Positions 25,238-34,155 of a stretch of 57,254 nt of DNA are shown piece by piece. The position numbers and the translations under genes are program-made. Below the pieces are notes generated by a model. The model did not search any database, was not told the origin of the DNA, and was given only the letters and a program-made list of their open reading frames with translations. Source of the stretch: Deltaproteobacteria bacterium (GTDB taxonomy: Bacteria; Desulfobacterota; BSN033; WVXP01); NCBI GenBank assembly GCA_019308905.1, contig JAFDHF010000025.1, positions 1-57,254 on the forward strand. Direction: 5' to 3'. Every line of letters begins with the position of its first letter. Positions within the stretch are counted from its first letter, which is position 1.

Positions 25238-26337
25238 TCGTATCCGTGAGTCCAGGCAGGTCTTATGCACCCAGCTTTCGAATCCTGCTCGGCGGCACCG
25301 AGCTCCGTCACGGCGTCACCGCCGACGTGCTTTCGGTGACCGTGGTCGACAATGCAGACCGGGCCGACTCCTTCAGCTTCACCGTCCGGGATCACCTCCC
25401 TGAACCTGATCGCCTCTTCCCAGGTGGAGAGAGGCTCCAGTGGATGGACAGCCGTATCTTTGACGAGGGTAACAGGGTGGAGATCTACATGGGTTACGCG
25501 GACGATCTCGTCTCCATGATGGTTGGGGAGATAACCGCGGTCAATCCCAGTTTTCCAGCCAGTGGACAGCCCACCTTGAGGGTGCAGGGATACAGCCTCT
25601 ATCACAGGCTCCAGCGGACGCGCCTTCGAAAGCCGTTCAAGGCCACCACCGACAGTGGAATCGTCCGCCAAATCGCCACCCAGATGAACCTGGAGCCCAT
25701 GGTGGATGAGACCGAGGTGGAGTATCCCCTGGTCTCCCCCAAAGGGGAGACGTGCGCCTCTTTTCTCAGGCAAAGGGCCGAGCGGATCGGCTACGAGGTG
25801 GTGGTGAAACGAGAGACCCTCTACTTTCAACGCCCCCGCTATCTGGAGAACCCGAGCCCCGGGTTGACCCTTGAGTGGGGCAGGAGTCTCATCCATTTCA
25901 GCCCCAGGCTCTCCACCTTCAATGCTCCCACAGAGGTCACGGTGAGGGGATCTCAGACCTCGCAGGGCCGGGGCAAGGAACCCCTGGTGGGCACTGCCCG
26001 GGCCGGCGATGAGCGGGTTAAGATGGGCACAGAGACAGGCCAACAGATAGCCCGCAGTGTCTTCGGTGACCATCACCTCCTGGTGGAGGACCACAACATT
26101 ACCACCTCCCAGGAGGCAAACGAGGTGGCCCGAGCCAGGCTCGAGACCCAGGCCATGAATTTCATCACAGGAAGCGGTTCCTGCATCGGCAACCCGAGGC
26201 TCAGGGCGAGGATGGTACTCGCCCTCAAAGGCCTGGGGAAGAGATTCAGCGGGAACTATTACGTCACCGCGGCCACCCACACCATCGACGGCGGGGGGTA
26301 CCGTACGGATTTCCAGGTAAAGAGGAACGCCAGATGA
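25234..26337 (+). CDS. gpD-like baseplate hub (late control protein D)
   Basis: 367 residues starting with GTG in a 4-base overlap. It matches phage late control D / VgrG N-terminal hub proteins: PSFRILLGGTELRHGVTADV, SVTVVDNADRADSFSFTVRD, VEIYMGYADDLVSMMVGEIT, the ATTDSGIVRQIATQMNLE domain, and the C-terminal GSGSCIGNPRLRARMVLALK, then NYYVTAATHTIDGGGYRTDF. It forms the trimeric hub above the spike, together with the next gene (ATGA overlap at 26334). Confidence 0.94.
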   Translation: MIVSVSPGRSYAPSFRILLGGTELRHGVTADVLSVTVVDNADRADSFSFTVRDHLPEPDRLFPGGERLQWMDSRIFDEGNRVEIYMGYADDLVSMMVGEITAVNPSFPASGQPTLRVQGYSLYHRLQRTRLRKPFKATTDSGIVRQIATQMNLEPMVDETEVEYPLVSPKGETCASFLRQRAERIGYEVVVKRETLYFQRPRYLENPSPGLTLEWGRSLIHFSPRLSTFNAPTEVTVRGSQTSQGRGKEPLVGTARAGDERVKMGTETGQQIARSVFGDHHLLVEDHNITTSQEANEVARARLETQAMNFITGSGSCIGNPRLRARMVLALKGLGKRFSGNYYVTAATHTIDGGGYRTDFQVKRNAR

Positions 26338-27242
26338 GCCTGCTCGAACTTCTCAATGCCCGCACTCCCGGGGCCGACCAGCAGAACAAGGTGTACGGCG
26401 TGGTGGTCGGCATAGTCCGGGACATAAAGGATCCCCTCAACCTCGGCCGGGTCAAGGTCGACTTCCCCTGGATGGGTGAGGCCGCAGAAGCGGTATCCAT
26501 CTCTTCCGAGGAGGATCGGGCCCACAGCTACTGGGCGCGCATCGCCACGCTCATGGCTGGAAGTGGGCGGGGTACTTACTTCGTCCCCGAGGTAGGGGAA
26601 GAGGTGCTCGTGGCCTTCGAGCACGGAGACCTGGACCGTCCCTTTGTCATCGGCTCTCTTTGGAACGCCGACGACGAACCCCCGGAGAGCATGGATGGGG
26701 AGGGCAAGAACCACCTCCGTACCATCCACTCCAGGAGCGGCCACGTTCTTACCTTCGACGACAACATCGACGAGGAGAAGGCGAGATTGATCATAAAGAG
26801 CCAGGGTGGGCACGAGATCCACCTGGACGACGGAAAAGGACAGGAAAAGATCGAGTTGAAAACCAAGGAGGGCCACACTATCACCCTCGACGATGCAGCC
26901 GGCACCGTGACCCTGGCCGACAAGGCCGGCAACGAGATGGTGCTCGACTCGAATGCCAATTCCCTGACCGTCAAGACCGGTGGAAACCAGGACCAGACAG
27001 TGGGGGGCAACCTGACAATCAACGTGACAGGCACGGTGACCATCTCGGCCCCTTCCGCGATAACACTGGATGCCACCTCGATCAAGCTGGGCTCCTCCGC
27101 CGCCCTGACCCTGGTGAACGACACCTTTCTCGATATCTTCAACGCCCATTTCCACGTGGGTAACCTCGGTGCTCCAACGTCGCCGCCGACCGTACCGGCG
27201 ATCAAGAGCGTCCAGAGCACGATCTTCACCAAAGGAGCGTAG
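26334..27242 (+). CDS. gpV/gp5/VgrG-like spike protein
   Basis: 302 residues. OB-fold N-terminus: VYGVVVGIVRDIKDPLNLGR, VKVDFPWMGEA, WARIATLMAGSGRGTYFVPE and VGEEVLVAFEHGDLDRPFVIG, ending in SLWN. A beta-helical needle follows (about 145-270) with repeating octads: GHEIHLDDGKGQEKIEL, GHTITLDDAAGTVTLAD, and GNLTINVTGTVTISA. The tail ends NAHFHVGNLGAPTSPPTVPA. No separate PAAR gene was found in the locus, so this protein may carry its own tip or use a tip encoded elsewhere. Confidence 0.94.
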   Translation: MSLLELLNARTPGADQQNKVYGVVVGIVRDIKDPLNLGRVKVDFPWMGEAAEAVSISSEEDRAHSYWARIATLMAGSGRGTYFVPEVGEEVLVAFEHGDLDRPFVIGSLWNADDEPPESMDGEGKNHLRTIHSRSGHVLTFDDNIDEEKARLIIKSQGGHEIHLDDGKGQEKIELKTKEGHTITLDDAAGTVTLADKAGNEMVLDSNANSLTVKTGGNQDQTVGGNLTINVTGTVTISAPSAITLDATSIKLGSSAALTLVNDTFLDIFNAHFHVGNLGAPTSPPTVPAIKSVQSTIFTKGA

Positions 27243-27244
27243 CC

Positions 27245-27646
27245 ATGAGCCAGGAGTTCCTCGGGGTGGGATGGAAGTTTCCCGTGCAGACCGACGACCA
27301 GGGCGAGATCGCTCTCAGCCGCCATGAAGAGGATATTCGAGAGCGGATCTGGATCATCCTCGGCACCGCACCTGGAGAGAGGCTGATGCGTCCTGAGTTC
27401 GGCTGCGGCATCCACGACTACGTGTTCTCCCCGAACAACAGCCGTACTGCCGGCCTTGTCCGCTTTCATGTGGAAGAGGCCCTCACCCGCTGGGAACCGC
27501 GGATCGACCTGGAGGAGGTGAATGTCCAGGCCGACCCGGGCCGGCCGGTCCTGTTGCGGATCAATATCCGCTACCGGGTTCGGGCCACGGACACCCGTTT
27601 CAACCTGGTCTATCCCTTCTACCTGGAACGTGGGGAGGTACGATGA
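27245..27646 (+). CDS. gp25-like baseplate wedge protein (Afp9)
   Basis: 133 residues: GWKFPVQTDDQGEIALSRHE, RIWIILGTAPGERLMRPEFG, the diagnostic CGIHDYVFSPN and the WEPRIDLEEVNV strand. The EPR-type core near the end of the helix (WEPRIDL) is typical of gp25 and TssE. It nucleates sheath polymerisation at the baseplate. It is coupled to the next gene (ATGA overlap at 27643). Confidence 0.95.
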   Translation: MSQEFLGVGWKFPVQTDDQGEIALSRHEEDIRERIWIILGTAPGERLMRPEFGCGIHDYVFSPNNSRTAGLVRFHVEEALTRWEPRIDLEEVNVQADPGRPVLLRINIRYRVRATDTRFNLVYPFYLERGEVR

Positions 27647-30600
27647 GAATCGAAGCTCCGGGGTTCAGGATCCGGATCAAAAATCACACCGAGGGAGAGG
27701 CACGAAACTCCGAGGAGGCCCTCCACTTTGTGAAGGAAGAGTTGGCCGAGCAGGGCTTGAAACTCCAGCCCGGAGGAGCAGGCTGGGCGCTGATGAACCT
27801 CTTCGGCCGCATGGTGGAACTCGTCTTCAACCGCCTCGACCAGGTACCTGAAAAGCACTTCCTGGCCTTCCTCAACGAAGCCGGGGTCGATCTGCTCCCC
27901 CCCAGTCCGGCAGGTACGGAACTCACCTTCACCCTCCAACCCGACGGCCCTTCCCACATCCTCGTACCCGCCGGCACCCAGGTGGCAACGGTTCAGACCG
28001 AGACCCTCCCCGAGATAATCTTCGAGACCGAACGCGATGTGGTGGTCTCTTCAACCAGACTCGTAAAGTGCATCGCCTTTGATCCGCTCAACTACAGCGA
28101 CCGTACCCCGGAGGCTGGAGGCGGGGACTCTGCCTCTTCCGCTGAAACCACACGTGCGGGCTTTGCCGCATTCCGGGGCGAAAAAGAACGGAGGCGCGCC
28201 CTCTACATAGGCCATGGCGCGGTCTTTGCCTTTCCCGACGAGGCAACCCGGAAGGGTGCCGTCATCAAGCTCCATTTTCAGGTCAAAGCGCAACATGGGT
28301 CTCCTGACTGGCGGCTTCTGTGGGAATATTACGACGAGAATGCCGCGGATTGGAAGCGCTTTTCCCCTCAGCCCGAGGACGAGACCCGGGGACTTCTCAC
28401 AAGCGGGTTCGTCACCTTCACCGCACCACCCGAAATCGGTGAGCATACGATCACCCAGAACGACGAGCAGTGGACCAGCCGCTGGATCCGTGCCCTTTTG
28501 ACAGGAGGCGCAGACCGGACCCTCCTTCCGGTCCTCGATACGGTCAGGATTTCCAGAAGCGTGCGTGTCCAATCGGGGAACCTCCTGCCCGATCTCTCCT
28601 ATTACAACCCCATCGAGAGCGCCGCCTATATCCCGCTGGACCTCACAAAAGAGTTCTATCCCCTGGGCAGGCGGCCATGCAATCACGACACCTTTTACAT
28701 GGCCGCGGATGAACCCCTCGCCAAACCCGGAGCGACAGTCACCCTGACCCTGGATATCGGGGACCCGGGGGTCGCCTCCGAGGAGGTGGTCCTGACCTGG
28801 GAGTACTACGACGGCGAGACCTGGCAGCCGATCGGCAGGTCCTCGAGCCGCGCTCCGGCAGAGTCCACCCCTGGTTTCCACTTTCGGGATACGAGCCGGG
28901 CCTTTACCCTGGCAGGCCGGCACGAGGTCTCCTTCGTCTTACCCGACTCCGCCCATCCGGAACTCGATCCCTCCAGGCCCGTCACGGTAAACGGGGAGAA
29001 ACACCACTGGCTGCGGGTCCGAATGACAAGGGGACTCTATGGCCGGGAGGGTTACTGGGACGCCAGGGGGAGGCGGTGGGTGCCAGAGGTGGTCCAACCC
29101 CCGGCCCTGGGCTCCCTCAGGTTGGGTTACACCTACCGGCCCCCTGCAGGGAAGCCCGGGCACGCAGAGTACTGCCTCAGCCAGGTGGATTCGGCCTTCA
29201 CAGACCGTACCTCCGCGACCATAGAGGAGAACACCCCTTTCTCGCCTTTCAGTGCAGCCGAGGAAGGACCGGCTCTCTATATGGGCTTCAAGCCCGCCTT
29301 CCCCCGGAACAAATGGATCCAGCTGCTCCTCGATGTTCAGGAAGAGGCCGCCGCCCATGTAACCCTGCCTCCGGTCTTCTGGGAATATTGGAACGGGAGC
29401 CGATGGGCCGCCCTCCGGGCCTCGGACGGGAGCAGGGGACTGAAGCGGAGAGAGTATCTGGGTTTCTTCGGACCAGAGGATCACAAACCCCGAACCGAGT
29501 TCGGCCAGGAGGCCTACTGGCTCCGGGGCCGGCCCCACCTCCACCCCTTGGCCGACGCCGGAGGCGACGGGCAGGTAAGTTCCGACGGGGAGACAGCCAC
29601 CGTCTCCCTCGACGCTTCCAGGTCCCTGTCCTTTGACGAGTCGAGAAGGATCACCCGTTACACCTGGCGCCTCGGCCCCCTTGCAAGGGCCGGACAGGAC
29701 CAGAAGGTCACTGCTCTCGACGGCAAGGCCGCCGTCACCCTAGACGCCTTCAACTCGGAGGCCTTCGGCCCAGGGGGAAAGATCTCTACCTATACCTGGC
29801 GGATAGTATCTTCCAGCCCTCCCACAGCCGAGGCGGGCCCTGATCGGACTATTGTCACCGAGGGTCAAAGGGCGACTGTCTCTCTCAATGGAGCGAACTC
29901 CCGGGGTGCCGAGGACCGACCCATAGCGAAATATATCTGGAGCCGGGCAGAGGCAGAGGCAAGAAGGCCCGGGACGAGGCCGATCCCCACGCCCTTTCTC
30001 AAGGCCATCCGCCTCAATACCGCCCCTGCCCTTAATGCCGTCACCATCCGGAACGAGGTTCTCGGTTCGAGTGACGGTAAGCCGAATCAGGTCTTTACCC
30101 TCAAGAGACCTCCCGTGCTCCCCGAGCTTTCCCTCGCGGTCAGGGAACCTGACCGCCCCCCGAGTGATGAACTGAGACGGCTCCAGGAGGAACTGCGCAG
30201 CGCCGGCAGCACGGCCGGTGCTCTCCTGGAAGACAAAGGGGGTGCCCCCGGACAAGGGATCTGGATCCGATGGACCCGGGTATCCGACTTCCATGGCTCT
30301 GCTCCTTCGAGCAGGCACTTCACCCTCGATGCCATTACAGGGGATGTCCGTTTTGGGGACGGCGAGCAGGGCAAGATTCCCCCTGTGGGGCGAGACAACA
30401 TCAGGGCCCTTATCTACCGCAACCTCGATGGGGCCAAGGCCAATGCACCGGCAGGTGCTATCACGGCCTTACGCAACCCGAGCGGGGATCTGGCCAACAT
30501 CAAGAGTGCGACCAATCCAGAGCCGGCAGCCGGAGGTTCCGATTCCAAGCCGGTGAGTGAAGTCAAGGAGCGGGGCCCGCAGAGTCTCAAACACCGTCGG

Positions 30601-31653
30601 CGGGCCGTCACATCCGAGGATTTTGTCTGGCTTGCCAGGGAGGCAAGCGGCGAGGTGGCCCGTGCCGCGTGTCTGCCCGTACGCAACGCCACAGGCCTTG
30701 AAGAGCCGGGTTGGGTAACGGTGGTCATCACGCCCGAGAGCCGAGATACAAGGCCTACACCCCCTCCGGCCCTGCTGCGGCGAGTGGAGGGCTACCTGAA
30801 AGACCGAGTCCTGGCCAACCTGAAGGCTGCCGGTCGCATCTACGTTACAGGGCCCGAGTATATCGAAGCCGCCGTAGAAGCCCAAGTGGTCCCGGAACAC
30901 CCCGACAAGGCGGACGCCGCGAAGCTTGCGGTACTCAAGAGACTGGAAACCTTCCTCCATCCTCTCCTGGGAGGTGTAGACCGCAGGGGTTGGGAGCTGG
31001 GCCGGGATGTCTACCTCTCTGAGGTCTGCGCCGAAGTCGAAGAGGTGCCTGAAGTCGACCACGTGGCTCTCATAAGACTCCTCGCCTCGATCCAGCAGTT
31101 CCGCCTCGAGGTGGGGCCGAAAAAGGGGGCAAGGCAACAGGTCCCCCTGGACGCTCCTGTGGGCAGCCAGGTGGGTACCTTTGACGAGCGGATCAAGCTC
31201 CTCCTGGCAGAGCCCCTCCGGGCAGGAGAGGAGCTCAGGTTTCTTGCCGTCTCGGGCTTCAAGTCGGGCGACCGAGCCTGTCTGGTCGGAGCGGACAATT
31301 CGGTTGTCAAGGAGAATCTCAGAATAGCCTCCATCTCCGGCCATAGGGTGACCTTTACAGAGTCCTTTGTTCTGCCAGAAAAGGCCGAGGCCCTGAGCTC
31401 GGAAGACAGGCGTCTGCGCCTCCCGATCTCGGCCCGGAACGGCTCCCTCCCTTCGGGAGTCGAGACAGATTCGGTGGCGGTCAGGAGTCTCGAGGCGGGG
31501 GAAAAGGTCAGCATCGTGGCCGGTACCCTCCGCCATCCAGGGCTCGAGTTTCTGCCCATACTGGCGGTAAGCCCCCTGGAAGACCGGATCTTCGTGCCCG
31601 AGGGCCACCTGATCTATTCCGGCGGCCACGACATCAAGATGGTTCTGGAGTAA
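27643..31653 (+). CDS. Large baseplate J/gp6-like protein with PKD-type half repeats (Afp11-like)
   Basis: 1336 residues. The N-terminus (EQGLKLQPGGAGWALMNLFG, VFNRLDQVPEKHFLAFLNEA) and the C-terminus (KHRRRAVTSEDFVWLAREAS, then ARAACLPVRN, VTVVITPESR, and YLSEVCAEVEEVPEVDHV) match the putative baseplate assembly protein of eCIS. Several beta-sandwich inserts lie between (RLLWEYYDENAADWKRFSP, LTWEYYDGETWQPIG). Residues about 634-770 hold three tandem PKD-like first halves (ADAGGDGQVSS...VSLDASRS...RYTWRL; AGQDQKVTALDG...TYTWRI; AEAGPDRTIVTEGQ...KYIWSR) without the matching second halves. It is longer than a typical Afp11 because of these inserts. It forms the wedge ring with the next gene. 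Confidence 0.9.
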   Translation: MRIEAPGFRIRIKNHTEGEARNSEEALHFVKEELAEQGLKLQPGGAGWALMNLFGRMVELVFNRLDQVPEKHFLAFLNEAGVDLLPPSPAGTELTFTLQPDGPSHILVPAGTQVATVQTETLPEIIFETERDVVVSSTRLVKCIAFDPLNYSDRTPEAGGGDSASSAETTRAGFAAFRGEKERRRALYIGHGAVFAFPDEATRKGAVIKLHFQVKAQHGSPDWRLLWEYYDENAADWKRFSPQPEDETRGLLTSGFVTFTAPPEIGEHTITQNDEQWTSRWIRALLTGGADRTLLPVLDTVRISRSVRVQSGNLLPDLSYYNPIESAAYIPLDLTKEFYPLGRRPCNHDTFYMAADEPLAKPGATVTLTLDIGDPGVASEEVVLTWEYYDGETWQPIGRSSSRAPAESTPGFHFRDTSRAFTLAGRHEVSFVLPDSAHPELDPSRPVTVNGEKHHWLRVRMTRGLYGREGYWDARGRRWVPEVVQPPALGSLRLGYTYRPPAGKPGHAEYCLSQVDSAFTDRTSATIEENTPFSPFSAAEEGPALYMGFKPAFPRNKWIQLLLDVQEEAAAHVTLPPVFWEYWNGSRWAALRASDGSRGLKRREYLGFFGPEDHKPRTEFGQEAYWLRGRPHLHPLADAGGDGQVSSDGETATVSLDASRSLSFDESRRITRYTWRLGPLARAGQDQKVTALDGKAAVTLDAFNSEAFGPGGKISTYTWRIVSSSPPTAEAGPDRTIVTEGQRATVSLNGANSRGAEDRPIAKYIWSRAEAEARRPGTRPIPTPFLKAIRLNTAPALNAVTIRNEVLGSSDGKPNQVFTLKRPPVLPELSLAVREPDRPPSDELRRLQEELRSAGSTAGALLEDKGGAPGQGIWIRWTRVSDFHGSAPSSRHFTLDAITGDVRFGDGEQGKIPPVGRDNIRALIYRNLDGAKANAPAGAITALRNPSGDLANIKSATNPEPAAGGSDSKPVSEVKERGPQSLKHRRRAVTSEDFVWLAREASGEVARAACLPVRNATGLEEPGWVTVVITPESRDTRPTPPPALLRRVEGYLKDRVLANLKAAGRIYVTGPEYIEAAVEAQVVPEHPDKADAAKLAVLKRLETFLHPLLGGVDRRGWELGRDVYLSEVCAEVEEVPEVDHVALIRLLASIQQFRLEVGPKKGARQQVPLDAPVGSQVGTFDERIKLLLAEPLRAGEELRFLAVSGFKSGDRACLVGADNSVVKENLRIASISGHRVTFTESFVLPEKAEALSSEDRRLRLPISARNGSLPSGVETDSVAVRSLEAGEKVSIVAGTLRHPGLEFLPILAVSPLEDRIFVPEGHLIYSGGHDIKMVLE

Positions 31654-31657
31654 AGCT

Positions 31658-33202
31658 ATGCCGATCCCCCTGCCGAACCTGGATGATCGCACCTTCACCG
31701 ACCTGGTGGAGGAGATGCGGGCCCTGATCCCCCGGTATGCACCCGCCTGGACGGATCACAACGTATCAGACCCGGGGATCACCCTGGTCGAGCTATTTGC
31801 CTGGCTCGCGGAAGCCCTTATCTACCGTTTGAACCGGATCCCGGAGGCAAGCGAAGTCCGCTTTCTCGAGTTGTTAGGCGCCGATTTCCGTCCTGCCGAG
31901 CCTGCTTCGGTGACTCTGGCCGTCACCGCTCAGGGGCTGGAGGCCGGGCTCACACTGCCTCGGGAGACACCCCTTGTGGCCGAATCGGGCGGAACAGGGG
32001 AGCCCCTCCATTTTGAGACTGTCCGGGCCCTTCGGTTGACGCCGGAAAATCCAGGCGGCCTCCTTGAGGCACGGCAGACGACCCTGATTCGAAACGAGCG
32101 GCTCGGGACAGCCAACGGGATGGCCCATCAGGTTTTCTCCCTGGCCCGTCCCTTTGTCGTTCTCGATCCCAGCGACCTGCCGCCTCAGGTACCGGAGGTG
32201 CGGGTAGAGGGCGAGGCCTGGCTGTACAGACCCAGCCTGGTCGGCTCCACGCTCCACGATCCCCACTTCACCGTGGAGCCACGCCTCGGCGTGATCCGCT
32301 TCGGCGGCGGCAACATGGGACGAGTCCCCCAGGAGGGTGCCGAGATCATCTCCACATACCGTTCCACCCTGGGCAGGGGGGGGCGCGTCCCGGGAGGGAC
32401 CGAGTTCAGGATCGACCAAGAGTCGGACAATCTCGACCAAGGCGTGAAGGCAGCTCTCGATTCGGGGGTATCCCTGTCCATCTTCAGCAAGGCAGAAAGT
32501 TCAGGCGCCATGGATCCGACGGGAATCCAGGAGGCACGTGATCAGGCGGCCCGCGCCCTGAGGAAACGCTGGCGTGCCGTCCGGGCCGAGGACTTCGAAG
32601 AGCTGATCCTGGAAGAGGCCGGCCTCAACATCGCCCGGGTCAACTGTCTGGCAGAGCGGGATCTGACCTCCCCCGACCCTGACCTCCCCCGCCACGGCCA
32701 CGTGAGCCTCGTGGTCGTCCCAAACACGCCGGGGGAAAAACCAAAGCCCACGGCCGACTGCATCGCCCGGGTCTGGAGGCTTCTGGACGAACGGCGACTG
32801 ATCACCTGCCGCCACCACGTTCTCAGGCCGGAATACACGGATATGCGCATCCGTGCCTGTGTGGTTAGAAAAGACGGGGTCGAAGAGAAAACCCTCCAAG
32901 GCCGGATAGGGATGAATCTGAAGGGCTTCTTCCATCCCCTCGAGGGTGGCCCGGCCCGGCAAGGGTGGCCCTTTGGAAGGGACGTCTACGCCTCCGAGGT
33001 CTACCAGGTGATCGAAGGAACATCAGGGGTGGATCACGTGGAATCTCTCGTCCTTGAAACCAGACAAGAGGAGGGGGGCGGCTGGACCGCGGCGGGCGAC
33101 CGTGCGGCCATACCCCCCAACCACCTGGTCTACTTCGATCTTTCCGCCAGTACGATCCAGGTGTGGTCCGCCCGTACCACCCGAGTGGAGAAGAGCCTAT
33201 GA
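31658..33202 (+). CDS. Second baseplate J-like protein (Afp12-like wedge)
   Basis: 514 residues: MPIPLPNLDDRTFTDLVEEM, then DHNVSDPGITLVELFAWLAE and ALIYRLNRIPEAS (the classic gp6/J opening), TVEPRLGVIRFGGGNMGRVP, RWRAVRAEDFEELILEEAGL and GHVSLVVVPNTPGEKPKP. The end is a gp6-type domain (GRDVYASEVYQVIEGTSGVD). It forms the second half of the baseplate wedge. The last 4 bases overlap the start of the tail protein I gene. Confidence 0.93.
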   Translation: MPIPLPNLDDRTFTDLVEEMRALIPRYAPAWTDHNVSDPGITLVELFAWLAEALIYRLNRIPEASEVRFLELLGADFRPAEPASVTLAVTAQGLEAGLTLPRETPLVAESGGTGEPLHFETVRALRLTPENPGGLLEARQTTLIRNERLGTANGMAHQVFSLARPFVVLDPSDLPPQVPEVRVEGEAWLYRPSLVGSTLHDPHFTVEPRLGVIRFGGGNMGRVPQEGAEIISTYRSTLGRGGRVPGGTEFRIDQESDNLDQGVKAALDSGVSLSIFSKAESSGAMDPTGIQEARDQAARALRKRWRAVRAEDFEELILEEAGLNIARVNCLAERDLTSPDPDLPRHGHVSLVVVPNTPGEKPKPTADCIARVWRLLDERRLITCRHHVLRPEYTDMRIRACVVRKDGVEEKTLQGRIGMNLKGFFHPLEGGPARQGWPFGRDVYASEVYQVIEGTSGVDHVESLVLETRQEEGGGWTAAGDRAAIPPNHLVYFDLSASTIQVWSARTTRVEKSL

Positions 33203-34134
33203 AGGGCCCGACCCAAAGCCGCTACCTCGACTATCTACCTGCCCTCTACCGGGAAGATCCCTTCTTGGGAGAGTTCCTCCTGCCCTTTGAAAGGGTGTTT
33301 TCGGCCTTTGAGGGGGTTCTCGCAACCATCGACCGGTACTTTGCCCCTGCCCTCACCGACGCGGAGTTCCTGCCCTGGCTGGCCACCTGGGTCTCCCTGG
33401 TCCTTGACGAGGAATGGGACGAGGCCAAACGGAGGCGGCTCATCGGCGAGGCGGTGGAACTCTATCGGTGGCGAGGCACGGTGCGGGGTCTGAAGCGGTA
33501 TCTCGAGATCTATACCGGGCTGGTACCCGACATCCGTGAATGCCGCTGGCCCGCGGGCTTACAGATCGGCGTCGCCTCCCGGATCGGGGGCACAAGCCCT
33601 GAGGACATATCCATAGCCCGCATCGAGAAAGCGGTGCGCCGCCAGCCGCCGGCCTATCACGACTACTATGTGGTTGAGCGTGTCGAAGGGGGGGAGATCC
33701 ACCAGTGGTACTACCGGGCCGACACGGTCAGGGAGGTCACACTCGAGGACGGGGATGTAACCATACATCGGGTGAACGGTCAAATCGACCACTATGAGGG
33801 TGCAACCATCACCCGCCGCGACGGGCTCGTTGATGAGGATTACACCCTTGCCGTGGCAGACAAAGAGGGCAACGGGCAGACCGTGCATTACAGGGGAGAC
33901 ACGGTTCTCGTAGACGAGGCCGAGCTGCCCTACAGGTTCATTGTCGACGTCCAGGTCCCACAGGCTGAGATGGAGAAGGTGAAACTCGACAAGGTGCGGG
34001 CCATTGTGGACCTGGAGAAGCCGGCCCACACGATCTACTACCTCAAGCTCACGCCGGTGGTGACCCTATACCGGCTGAAGCCGATGCAGATCGGAATCCG
34101 ATCCACCATCGGCCTGGATACTACCGTCGGTTGA
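33199..34134 (+). CDS. Phage tail protein I-like baseplate protein
   Basis: 311 residues from ATG 33199 (overlap with the previous stop). The N-terminus YLDYLPALYREDPFLGEFLL with FERVFSAFEGVLATIDRYF and DAEFLPWLATWVSLVLDEEW and the KRRLIGEAVELYRWRGTVRG, LKRYLEIYTG stretch are typical of the P2 gpI-like family found in eCIS. The second half (about 140-270) is an insertion rich in Asp, His and Tyr (EGGEIHQWYYRADTVREVTL, GQIDHYEGATITRRDGLVDE) resembling short beta-repeat domains. The protein connects the wedge to fibres. Confidence 0.9.
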   Translation: MKGPTQSRYLDYLPALYREDPFLGEFLLPFERVFSAFEGVLATIDRYFAPALTDAEFLPWLATWVSLVLDEEWDEAKRRRLIGEAVELYRWRGTVRGLKRYLEIYTGLVPDIRECRWPAGLQIGVASRIGGTSPEDISIARIEKAVRRQPPAYHDYYVVERVEGGEIHQWYYRADTVREVTLEDGDVTIHRVNGQIDHYEGATITRRDGLVDEDYTLAVADKEGNGQTVHYRGDTVLVDEAELPYRFIVDVQVPQAEMEKVKLDKVRAIVDLEKPAHTIYYLKLTPVVTLYRLKPMQIGIRSTIGLDTTVG

Positions 34135-34155
34135 CGAGGACAGAGAGGAAGGACC

